This document shows, piece by piece, positions 1 through 5,801 of a stretch of DNA of 5,843 nucleotides. This DNA comes from CAZLAK01 sp964557545 (lineage in GTDB: Bacteria; Bacillota; Desulfotomaculia; Desulfotomaculales; Pelotomaculaceae), in the NCBI GenBank assembly GCA_964557545.1, contig CAZLAK010000068.1, forward strand, positions 1-5,843, read 5' to 3'. How positions within the stretch are numbered: the first letter of the stretch is position 1; each line of letters starts with the position of its first letter. The position numbers and the translations under genes are program-made. The notes beneath the pieces were generated by a model, which was not told the origin of the DNA, ran no database searches, and was given only the letters and a program-made list of their open reading frames with translations.

Positions 1-1310
1 GTGGCCGCCATAACGGCGTTGCCGACTTCGGCTGCCCCCTGGCGGGCCGCCTCAATTAAGGACAGGCCGCTCTTGCGGTGGCGGTATATGTTCTCCAGCA
101 CGACAATAGCATCGTCTACCATGCGGCCAATCCCCAAGGCCAAACCTCCCATGGAGACCAGGTTAAAGGCAATACCGGCAAAATACATAAGCGTAAAAGT
201 AGCTATAATGGACAGCGGTATAGCCGTAAAGATGATCAGCGTGCTGCGGCCGCTGCGCAGGAAAAGGAAAATGACCAGCGTGGCCAGGAGCGCACCTTCG
301 AGGGCACTCCTCTTTACGGAGGTAAGAGATCTCTTAATGAACTCCGACTGGTCGTAGGCGTAGCGCACTTCCACCCCCTGGGGCAGCCGTTTGACCAGCC
401 GGTCAATTTCTTCTTTGACGGCGGCCACCACTTTAACCGTGTTGGCATCGGACTGCTTTAACACGTGCAGGCCTACGCTCGGCTGGCCGTTCATCCTCGT
501 CCTCTGGGTGACATCTTTGTAGCTGTCTTTTACTTCCGCTACGTCACGCAAATATACCGTCTGGCCTCCGGCAGTCCCTACCGGTATTTCCTCTATCTCC
601 TGCAGGCTGGCAAATTCGCCCGTGTTGCGGACAAAGAGCACCCGGCCGCCCTCTGTCAGTTCGCCGCCGGGCTCGTTAAAGTTGTCGGCGCGTAAAGACT
701 GCACCACCTGGCTTATGGTCAGCCCGTAACCGTTTAATTTTACCGGGTCAACAGCCACCTCTACTTCCCTTTCCAGGCCGCCGGTAATGCTCACCGAAGC
801 CACGCCGGGAATTCTCTCTATAGCGCTCTTAAATTCCTCCTCCACCAGTTTTTTGAGTTCGGCCAGGTCTTGGGGCCCGGTAATGCCCACCTGGAGGACG
901 GGCATCATGGAAGGGTCCATTTTGAAGACCATGGGGTTGTCGACTTCGTCCGGTAAGGCCCTTTTAACCAGGTCGAGTTTTTCGCGCATCTGGAGAGTGG
1001 CAAAGTTCATGTCTGTACCCCAGTTAAACCGGCAGATAACTATGGATGAACCGGCATTGGTGTACGAGTAAATTTCTTTTAAGTTTTCTACCGTTCCCAT
1101 GCTCTCCTCGATAGGCCTGGTCACCCTGGTCTCCACTTCTTCTGAACCGGCACCCGGGTAAGAAGCGATAACCGCCGCCACGGGAAACTTCATGTCCGGG
1201 TAGAGGTCCAGCGGCAGTTTGCTGTAAGAAACCAGGCCCAACACAATAACAATGAAAACCACCATAATTACCGCCACGGGTCTTTTAACCGCCAGGTCGG
1301 ATATTTTCAC
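1..1310 (-). CDS. RND-family efflux pump, AcrB/HAE1-like inner membrane subunit (N-terminal part; 3' end cut by window edge)
   Basis: Inner membrane proton-driven efflux transporter. The visible 436 codons translate without a break from a GTG at 1310, which has an SD-like GGAAGG about 5 nt upstream. Residues 1-28 are the N-terminal anchor typical of the family (DLAVKRPVAVIMVVF), followed by the first periplasmic-type porter loop (about 29-335), which includes YPGAGSEEVETRVTRPIEE near 53-72. Membrane segments resume around 335-350 and 357-378. The family's TM4 signature GIGRMVDDAIVVLEN lies at about 393-407; D399 and D400 correspond by motif to the proton-relay pair D407/D408 of E. coli AcrB. 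Roughly 600 further residues are expected beyond the edge, since family members are about 1000-1050 aa. It lies 66 nt downstream of the adaptor gene with no terminator between, so the two are probably co-transcribed. Substrate cannot be told from this part. An in-frame TAA lies 33 nt upstream of the GTG, and no ATG, GTG or TTG codon occurs in frame between the two. Confidence 0.95.
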   Translation of the reverse strand, partial: MKISDLAVKRPVAVIMVVFIVIVLGLVSYSKLPLDLYPDMKFPVAAVIASYPGAGSEEVETRVTRPIEESMGTVENLKEIYSYTNAGSSIVICRFNWGTDMNFATLQMREKLDLVKRALPDEVDNPMVFKMDPSMMPVLQVGITGPQDLAELKKLVEEEFKSAIERIPGVASVSITGGLEREVEVAVDPVKLNGYGLTISQVVQSLRADNFNEPGGELTEGGRVLFVRNTGEFASLQEIEEIPVGTAGGQTVYLRDVAEVKDSYKDVTQRTRMNGQPSVGLHVLKQSDANTVKVVAAVKEEIDRLVKRLPQGVEVRYAYDQSEFIKRSLTSVKRSALEGALLATLVIFLFLRSGRSTLIIFTAIPLSIIATFTLMYFAGIAFNLVSMGGLALGIGRMVDDAIVVLENIYRHRKSGLSLIEAARQGAAEVGNAVMAA

Positions 1311-1376
1311 GTTTACCTTCCACCGCCCTTTACTGTACTGGCATTAGCGCCGCAAATAACCCCATACCGGCACATC

Positions 1377-2537
1377 TTACCGGTTTTTAACCTCCACCGC
1401 CGTGCCGTCCCGCAAAACCCCGTGCCCGGCAGTAACCACCACATCGCCTTCATTTAAGCCTTCCAGCACCTGAACACAATCCCGCCCGGTATAACCAATC
1501 TTCACCTTTCGCTCCCGGGCCAGACCCTCTTCCACGACGTAGACAACCTTTACTTCGCCTTTATCGACTACAGCCTCTTTGGGCACGGCCAGCACACCTT
1601 TCAGCTCGCCGGCCCGCACCTCCACCTCGGCAAACATGCCGGGCTTGATCAGATGCTGGGTGTTTTCTATTTCTACTTTAACCTGGAAGGTTTTAGTCTT
1701 AGGGTCAGCCGCCGGGGCCACACTGACGGCGCGCCCCGCAAAAGTCCCGCTGCCCGCCGCCGGAACTTTTACCTCGATTACATCCCCTTCCCGCACATTG
1801 CCGATAAGATATTCGGGCACGCTGCACTCAACGCACACCGCTTCTATATCCACCACCGTAACTGCCGGCGAAGCAGGCCCCGCCACTTCACCCGGCTCCG
1901 CATTAATACTGGCCACCTGGCCCCTGATGGGCGATTTAATAGAGGTGTTTTCCAGCTGGCTTTGCCAGTAGTTTAAGCTGGCTTCGGCCTGGCGCACTAA
2001 TGCCTCACTCCGGCCGGAAGACGCCCGCTGGTAGCTGTAAAGGGCCGCCTCGTATGCCTGGCGGGATATGGCGCCTTCACTGTACAGCTTTTCCGCGCGC
2101 TCCAAGTTGGCCAGGGCTTCGGCACTAACTGCGCCTTGCTCTTTTTGACCCGCCGCAGCCGCTTCTAACGCACTTTCCGCTTGTTTCAGCTGGGCTAAAA
2201 TTTCTGAATCGTCTAGCTGCACCAGGACCTGGCCGGGCTCAACCTCCATACCGACCTTTACCGGCACAAATGCCACCCTGCCCTGGATTTTAGGGGCCAG
2301 GGACACCGATTTACGGGCGGCAACCCTGCCGTAAAGGGTGGCAACCTGCGCCAAATCTCTCTTTTCCACTGCAGCTGCGCTTACCGGTACCGCCTGGTTT
2401 GCTTTTACCCCTGTGGGGTTCTTTTTGCCGCAACCCCCCAGTATCAGAGCGGCACAGGCCGCTAGGAGCAAGGCAAGCGGCAGGGAATAAAAAGGCTTGG
2501 CCGTAGCAGCTTTCCACTTCATAAAAACGCTAACCAC
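1377..2537 (-). CDS. RND efflux periplasmic adaptor (membrane fusion protein), predicted lipoprotein
   Basis: Adaptor subunit that partners the downstream RND pump (HlyD/AcrA-type family). Numbered from the GTG at 2537 (386 aa): a basic start, a hydrophobic stretch at about 18-33, and a lipobox LGGC with Cys36, so it should be lipidated and membrane-anchored. Then come a biotinyl/lipoyl-like half (about 72-110, ending GQVLVQLDDSE), an alpha-helical hairpin (about 111-195), the second lipoyl half (TSIKSPIRGQVASINAEPGE, about 198-217), a beta-barrel (about 228-308) and a membrane-proximal domain (about 312-386). Start choice is uncertain. The GTG has AAGGGG 4 nt upstream. An ATG at 2522 gives 381 aa and a more typical lipoprotein N-terminus (MKWKAATAK) but has only a distant SD (GGTGG, about 11 nt away). 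The stop is TAA at 1379-1377. No outer-membrane TolC-like gene is seen in the window. Confidence 0.93.
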   Translation of the reverse strand: MVSVFMKWKAATAKPFYSLPLALLLAACAALILGGCGKKNPTGVKANQAVPVSAAAVEKRDLAQVATLYGRVAARKSVSLAPKIQGRVAFVPVKVGMEVEPGQVLVQLDDSEILAQLKQAESALEAAAAGQKEQGAVSAEALANLERAEKLYSEGAISRQAYEAALYSYQRASSGRSEALVRQAEASLNYWQSQLENTSIKSPIRGQVASINAEPGEVAGPASPAVTVVDIEAVCVECSVPEYLIGNVREGDVIEVKVPAAGSGTFAGRAVSVAPAADPKTKTFQVKVEIENTQHLIKPGMFAEVEVRAGELKGVLAVPKEAVVDKGEVKVVYVVEEGLARERKVKIGYTGRDCVQVLEGLNEGDVVVTAGHGVLRDGTAVEVKNR

Positions 2538-2573
2538 CCTTCCCCTTAAATTTAAAATCCTAAATATTTAAAA

Positions 2574-2591
2574 ACCGACCGGCTGGTCAGT
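2574..2591. promoter_or_regulatory. Candidate TetR/AcrR-type operator of the efflux operon
   Basis: On the plus strand the site reads ACCGACC-GGCT-GGTCAGT. The two 7-nt arms are inverted repeats with one mismatch, around a 4-nt centre. It lies between the predicted -10 box (2607-2612) and the adaptor start, at roughly +9 to +26 of the predicted transcript, where a bound repressor would block transcription. Half-sites of the TGACTGACC kind are common for TetR-family regulators of efflux genes. The family assignment is inference, because no regulator gene is in the window. Confidence 0.45.
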
Positions 2592-2606
2592 CAACTTTTT
2601 AGTTAA

Positions 2607-2636
2607 AATATAATTCTGAATACAACGGCTTGTCAA
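2607..2636 (-). promoter_or_regulatory. Predicted sigma-A-type promoter of the efflux operon
   Basis: On the minus strand, a perfect -35 TTGACA (2636-2631) is followed by an 18-nt spacer and a -10 TATATT (2612-2607). Transcription would start near 2600, leaving a leader of about 60-80 nt before the adaptor gene. A second, weaker pair (TTGACT at about 2594-2589, then 18 nt, then TAAATA) overlaps the operator-like dyad and could be an alternative. Confidence 0.55.
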
Positions 2637-2666
2637 CGAAAAACCCGGTTAAAAAAAGCAAAAAAT

Positions 2667-2692
2667 AAAAAACGGCGGAATTTCATTCCACC
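2667..2692 (-). terminator. Intrinsic terminator of the yacL-ispD-ispF operon, overlapping the end of ispF
   Basis: The minus-strand transcript reads GGTGGAAT, loop GAA, ATTCCGCC, then G and six U. This is an 8-bp stem with one G-U pair and a tight 3-nt loop. More U-rich runs follow down to about 2651. The stem begins inside the ispF reading frame: the last sense codons GTG GAA and the TGA stop (2685-2683) are part of the hairpin. It separates the isoprenoid operon from the efflux operon. Confidence 0.85.
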
Positions 2693-3150
2693 AAGGCAAC
2701 GGCATAAGCGGCTATACCTTCCCCCCGGCCGGTAAAGCCTAAGCCTTCGGTTGTCGTAGCTTTAATGTTTACGCGCTCTTCTTCAATTCCAAGACAAGAA
2801 GCTATGTTTTTGACCATTTCGTTAATGTAAGGGGCAAGCCGGGGTTTTTCGGCCGCCACAACGGCATCCACATTGATTAGGCGCACCCCTCTATCTGCCA
2901 AAAACTGCCTTACCCGGCCGAGAAGGGCAAGGCTGCTGATTCCGGCGTACTGCGGGTCGGAATCAGGAAAATGAGTCCCTATATCACGGGCACCGGCCGC
3001 CCCGAGTACAGCGTCCATAATGGCGTGGACAAGCACGTCAGCATCGGAGTGACCTAGAAGACCTTTTTCATACTCCACCGTCACACCGCCTAAGACAAGA
3101 GGCCTTCCCTCCGCCAGGCGGTGCACGTCAAAACCGAGCCCTACCCTCAT
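2683..3150 (-). CDS. ispF: 2-C-methyl-D-erythritol 2,4-cyclodiphosphate synthase
   Basis: Cytoplasmic MEP-pathway enzyme that cyclises CDP-methylerythritol 2-phosphate to methylerythritol 2,4-cyclodiphosphate with release of CMP. The 155-aa length is normal for the family. The metal-binding residues D8, H10 (GFDVHRL) and H42 are in place, within the signature HSDADVLVHAIMDAVLG (34-50). Other family blocks are DIGTHFPDSD (about 56-65) and KATTTEGLGFTGRGEGI near the C-terminus. The ATG shares its A with the ispD stop (TAATG), so translation is probably coupled; the only SD-like element is a weak GGTGGG about 8 nt upstream. It is the last gene of its operon, and the terminator begins inside its final codons. 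Family proteins form homotrimers. Confidence 0.98.
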   Translation of the reverse strand: MRVGLGFDVHRLAEGRPLVLGGVTVEYEKGLLGHSDADVLVHAIMDAVLGAAGARDIGTHFPDSDPQYAGISSLALLGRVRQFLADRGVRLINVDAVVAAEKPRLAPYINEMVKNIASCLGIEEERVNIKATTTEGLGFTGRGEGIAAYAVALVE

Positions 3151-3866
3151 TACGGCAACCCACCGCTTTCTAATGGTATAACCTTACGGGCGGCCAAAGC
3201 CTCTGCCACCGCCATATCTTCGGGGGTAGTAATTTTAAAGTTGGCATAAGAGCCCGGTACAATTTTTACCGGACAGCCGCACCTTTCTACCAGCGCGCAG
3301 TCATCGGTAGCCAGACAGTTATCCCGGCAGGCTGCCTCGTGGGCCGCCAAAAGCAAATCCCTGCGGAACGCCTGAGGTGTCTGTGCCAGCCAGATCTCCT
3401 CCCGCGGCAGAGTGGCCCGCACAAAACCCCCCGGGCCGGCGGTTTTTACCGTGTCTTTGGCCAAAACAGCCGCTGTTGCCGCCCCCCACTCGGCAGCAGC
3501 TCTTAGAACATCTGTAACTAACCGGTCAGTGAGGAAAGGCCGGGCGCCGTCGTGAACAAGCACCAGTTTGGCCCACTCGGGCAAAGCGCACAAGCCCCGG
3601 TAGACAGATTCTTGCCGCTCACTGCCTCCGCGCACGACCTTATACCACTTGCCGCCGGCGTATTTTTGGCAAAGCTCGGCCCCTACTTCCTCATCACCGG
3701 CTGCCACCACCAAAACCACACCGCCTACCGCCGGGCTTTCCCCTAAAACCTTAAGCACATGGCCCACTACCGGTATGCCGGCCAAACATAAAAACTGCTT
3801 TTTAGCAGCCAGCCCCATCCGGCTTCCGCTGCCGGCAGCGGGAACGACGGCTACTGCTCTAGCCAA
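3150..3866 (-). CDS. ispD: 2-C-methyl-D-erythritol 4-phosphate cytidylyltransferase
   Basis: Cytoplasmic MEP-pathway enzyme that transfers CMP from CTP to methylerythritol 4-phosphate. The 238-aa product has the N-terminal nucleotide-binding loop VVPAAGSGSRMG (7-18) with R16 and K23 (KKQF). It also has VHDGARPF (104-111, D106), KDTVK (137-141), LPREEIWLAQTPQAFR (153-168), ATDDCALVE (186-194) and NFKITTPEDM (209-218, K211). These match the active-site blocks of the E. coli enzyme. The start is a TTG at 3866, preceded by GAGGTGA 6 nt upstream. An in-frame TGA lies just before it, and the next ATG (codon 17) falls within the CTP loop, so the TTG is almost certainly real. The gene overlaps the end of yacL by 8 nt and abuts ispF. 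Confidence 0.98.
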   Translation of the reverse strand: MARAVAVVPAAGSGSRMGLAAKKQFLCLAGIPVVGHVLKVLGESPAVGGVVLVVAAGDEEVGAELCQKYAGGKWYKVVRGGSERQESVYRGLCALPEWAKLVLVHDGARPFLTDRLVTDVLRAAAEWGAATAAVLAKDTVKTAGPGGFVRATLPREEIWLAQTPQAFRRDLLLAAHEAACRDNCLATDDCALVERCGCPVKIVPGSYANFKITTPEDMAVAEALAARKVIPLESGGLP

Positions 3867-4998
3867 TAACGTTCACCTCGCCGTAATGAACCTGACCCTC
3901 AGTCCGGCGGTCATGCTTTGGCCTGGCAAAGATCATCCTGCCGGCCGCTGTCTGCAGTACGCTTGTTACCAGCACCGGTATGGTCTGGTTCATGTAGCGC
4001 CTGCCGCCGTCAACCACGATCATCGTGCCGTCGTCCAGGTAGGCAACTCCCTGACCGGCTTCCTTGCCGTCCTTCACCACGTGCACCACCATTTCCTCGC
4101 CCGGGAGCACCACGGGCTTGACAGCGTTGGCGAGCTCGTTGATATTGAGCACTTTAACCCCGTGCAGTTCTGCCACCTTGTTTAAATTAAAGTCGTTGGT
4201 AATTATTTTAGCGCTCAATTTTTGCGCCAGCTTGACGAGCTTGGTATCGACCTCGGCGGCATCTTCTAAGCCCTTGTTATTGTCGTAAATCTGCACCCTG
4301 ATGTCCGGGTTCTTACGCATTTTATTGAGGATATCCAAGCCCCGCCGGCCGCGGTTTCGCTTTAAGAGGTCGGAGGAGTCAGCAATGTGACGCAGTTCTT
4401 CCAAGACAAAAGCCGGCACTAACAGTATCCCTTCAATAAAACCGCTCTCGCAGAGATCCGCAATACGGCCGTCAATGATGACGCTGGTATCGAGGATTTT
4501 AAACTGGCCGGAACGGATCTCGGTTTTGGACGGGCGCTCCCGCCCAAAGCGCGGCAGGCTGGCAAAGAAAGAAACGATCTCTTCCCTTTTTTTGATGCCC
4601 ACGGTAAGGCCCAGGTAGGCCAGGAAAACAGTTAAAATAATCCAAATTAAGCGCCCAAACCATCCCAAAAAAGAAAGTATAGAGCCAATTAAATTGGCAA
4701 TTATAAGTCCGCAAATGAGCCCAACCGAGCCCATCACCAAGTCCTGAGTGGGGGTTTTTTGCAGGTACTGCTCTACAGCTAAAGTAAGCCGTGTTATTCC
4801 CCGCATAACCAGGGGCGATAAAAATATGCCCAATACCGTGCCCGCAAGGGTACAAAAAGCAACTAAACCCATTTTTACTTGGTAAGCAAAATTATGCGCC
4901 GCGGGCAAAGCTCCGTTAATAAAGAGAAAATTACCGGCTGTAAGGCCAAGCCCGGCAAAACAGACTATCAGGACGGCGTACAAAACTTTTTTTCCCAC
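3859..4998 (-). CDS. yacL: YacL-family membrane protein with PIN and TRAM domains
   Basis: 379 aa, close to the usual family length. Four hydrophobic segments lie at about 4-27, 42-65, 88-110 and 115-135. They are followed by a cytoplasmic PIN domain (about 166-290) and a TRAM domain (about 294-360, a probable RNA-binding beta fold). PIN acidic residues are visible: D170 (ILDTSVIIDGR), E200/E201 (VLEELRHIADSSD), D251 (EVDTKLVKLAQ) and D269 (TNDFNLNK). A metal-dependent RNase active site therefore looks intact. The biochemical role of this family is not established to my knowledge, and RNase activity is inference from the fold. The GTG start at 4998 has GGGGGGTGA 7 nt upstream. First gene of the operon with ispD and ispF; its last codons carry the ispD Shine-Dalgarno. 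The same order (yacL-ispD-ispF) occurs in Bacillus after disA. Confidence 0.95.
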   Translation of the reverse strand: MGKKVLYAVLIVCFAGLGLTAGNFLFINGALPAAHNFAYQVKMGLVAFCTLAGTVLGIFLSPLVMRGITRLTLAVEQYLQKTPTQDLVMGSVGLICGLIIANLIGSILSFLGWFGRLIWIILTVFLAYLGLTVGIKKREEIVSFFASLPRFGRERPSKTEIRSGQFKILDTSVIIDGRIADLCESGFIEGILLVPAFVLEELRHIADSSDLLKRNRGRRGLDILNKMRKNPDIRVQIYDNNKGLEDAAEVDTKLVKLAQKLSAKIITNDFNLNKVAELHGVKVLNINELANAVKPVVLPGEEMVVHVVKDGKEAGQGVAYLDDGTMIVVDGGRRYMNQTIPVLVTSVLQTAAGRMIFARPKHDRRTEGQVHYGEVNVIG

Positions 4999-5030
4999 TT
5001 CTAATTCACCCCCCTTCCGGACAATAAAGG

Positions 5031-5092
5031 AAAAAGGGACACCCTTCCAGCCTTATCAGGGAGTTTCTTTATTTTTTGGGAAGGATTGTCCC
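5031..5092 (-). terminator. Terminator-like hairpin in the yacL leader (possible attenuator)
   Basis: In the minus-strand transcript, GGGACA-AU-CCUUCC (5092-5079) can pair with GGAAGG-G-UGUCCC (5048-5036). That gives 12 base pairs with a small 2x1 internal loop and a 30-nt apical loop, followed at once by UUUUU (5035-5031). It lies downstream of the predicted yacL promoter and ends 32 nt before the yacL start codon, so it would act on the operon's own mRNA. The large loop makes it less certain than the other terminators here. Confidence 0.5.
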
Positions 5093-5127
5093 ATTTAATT
5101 ATAGTTTTTACAAAAATCTATAAGTAT

Positions 5128-5157
5128 ATTATAAAACCGCAGCCGTTTATACTTCAA
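5128..5157 (-). promoter_or_regulatory. Predicted sigma-A-type promoter of yacL-ispD-ispF
   Basis: On the minus strand, -35 TTGAAG (5157-5152) is followed by an 18-nt spacer and a perfect -10 TATAAT (5133-5128), placing the start near 5121 and giving a leader of about 120 nt. It sits just after the carD terminator, so yacL is likely transcribed independently of carD. A second perfect TATAAT (5103-5098) has only a poor -35 (TACTTA, 17-nt spacer). If used, it would start close to the leader hairpin's first G. Confidence 0.6.
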
Positions 5158-5190
5158 CCGTAAAATCTGGCTTATTTTGGCAAAGAAATA

Positions 5191-5220
5191 AAAAACGCCA
5201 GAAAATCCTGACGCTTTTTT
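5191..5220 (-). terminator. Intrinsic terminator of carD
   Basis: The minus-strand transcript reads AAAAAAGCGTCAG, loop GATTTT, CTGGCGTTTTTT. The core is a 7-bp stem with two G-U pairs, extended by A-U pairs, and it ends in a U run. It begins 4 nt after the carD TAA (5227-5225). The A run on the 5' side would also make it work in the opposite direction, though no plus-strand gene is seen here. Confidence 0.85.
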
Positions 5221-5224
5221 GTTT

Positions 5225-5707
5225 TTACGCAAAAGCAGCATCTAGTAAAGATCTCGCCTTTTCTTCCTCCAAGCCGGCAGCCAAAGCAAGCTCGCTTACC
5301 AGAATCTGTCTTGCGCTCTCCAGCATCTTTCTTTCGCCGGAGGAAAGCCCTTTTTCTCGCTCCCGCTTGGCCAAGTTCCGCACTACTTCAGCTACCTCAA
5401 AGATATTGCCTGTTTTCATTTTTTCCAGGTTAGCCCTGTACCTGCGGTTCCAGTTGGCAGACATAGGCGTGGAGTGCTGGCGCAGGATGCGAAAAACCTT
5501 TTTAACACCCTCTTTGTCAATAACCCCTCTCAAGCCCACTTCTTCTCCGCTGGCAATAGGGATCATAACTTTCATATCCCCTACCGGCAGGCGCAGGATA
5601 TAATACTGGCGCTTTTCGCCCAGCACTTCTTTTTCTTCGATAGCTTCTATAACGCCGGCACCGTGCATGGGATAGACTACTTTATCGCCTATTTTGAACA
5701 AGGCCAT
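5225..5707 (-). CDS. carD: CarD/CdnL-family RNA polymerase-binding transcriptional regulator
   Basis: 160 aa, the usual family size. The N-terminal RNA-polymerase-interacting, Tudor-like domain (about 1-60) begins FKIGDKVVYPMHGAGVIE and includes the conserved LPVGDMKVMIP (40-50). The helical C-terminal DNA-binding domain (about 70-160) has SANWNRRYRANLEKMKTGN. Trp86 corresponds by motif to the Trp that wedges into the upstream edge of the -10 region in mycobacterial and Thermus CarD, where the protein stabilises the open promoter complex. FEVAEVVRNLAKREREKGLS and SARQILVSELALA are also typical. The start is unsettled. The ATG at 5707 has AGGGGG only 1 nt away, whereas a TTG at 5701 has the same SD at 7 nt and gives the N-terminus MFKIGDK usual in relatives. 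Monocistronic, with its own promoter and terminator. Confidence 0.96.
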   Translation of the reverse strand: MALFKIGDKVVYPMHGAGVIEAIEEKEVLGEKRQYYILRLPVGDMKVMIPIASGEEVGLRGVIDKEGVKKVFRILRQHSTPMSANWNRRYRANLEKMKTGNIFEVAEVVRNLAKREREKGLSSGERKMLESARQILVSELALAAGLEEEKARSLLDAAFA

Positions 5708-5734
5708 TCCCCCTTTGGAAGCCTCCCTTATAAT

Positions 5735-5763
5735 AGAATACCATAATAGTACGGCCTTGTCAA
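5735..5763 (-). promoter_or_regulatory. Predicted promoter of carD
   Basis: On the minus strand, a perfect -35 TTGACA (5763-5758), a 17-nt spacer and -10 TATTCT (5740-5735) are preceded by an extended -10 dinucleotide (TGG before the hexamer). The start would be near 5728, giving a leader of only about 20-27 nt. This is the closest to consensus of the promoters in the window. Confidence 0.7.
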
Positions 5764-5773
5764 ATAAACCTTG

Positions 5774-5801
5774 ATTTTAGCACAGAGGGTGTAGATTGCA
5801 A
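5774..5801 (-). promoter_or_regulatory. Possible second, upstream carD promoter
   Basis: On the minus strand, TTGCAA (5801-5796), a 16-nt spacer and TAAAAT (5779-5774) make a weaker sigma-A-like pair upstream of the main promoter. It lies in AT-rich sequence, so chance is a real alternative. Confidence 0.25.

Noticed and set aside
1..1071. Plus-strand open frames across the left kilobase (for example 1-357, 78-461, 465-695, 787-1071)
   Set aside because: They lie antisense to a continuous, clearly conserved RND pump frame; their translations show no recognisable domain.
1311..1376. Possible terminator or small gene between adaptor and pump
   Set aside because: No stem with a U run is present, and the only ATG there opens a four-codon frame; the gap looks like a simple intra-operon spacer.
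2642..2650. AACCCGGTT next to an A/T run as a second terminator after ispF
   Set aside because: The palindrome would leave a one-base loop, which cannot form a hairpin.
3517..3530. Palindrome-like ACTAACCGGTCAGT inside ispD, similar to half-sites of the efflux operator
   Set aside because: The arms carry a mismatch and there is no 4-nt centre, so the spacing differs from the operator at 2574-2591. It lies in a conserved coding region, so chance is the best explanation.
3552..4288. Plus-strand open frames antisense to ispD and yacL
   Set aside because: Low-complexity or His/Pro/Ser-rich shadow translations opposite well-conserved genes.
4999..5121. T-box or c-di-AMP (ydaO) riboswitch in the yacL leader
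   Set aside because: The leader is too short and lacks the T-box consensus and the ydaO core; only a generic hairpin plus U run is present.
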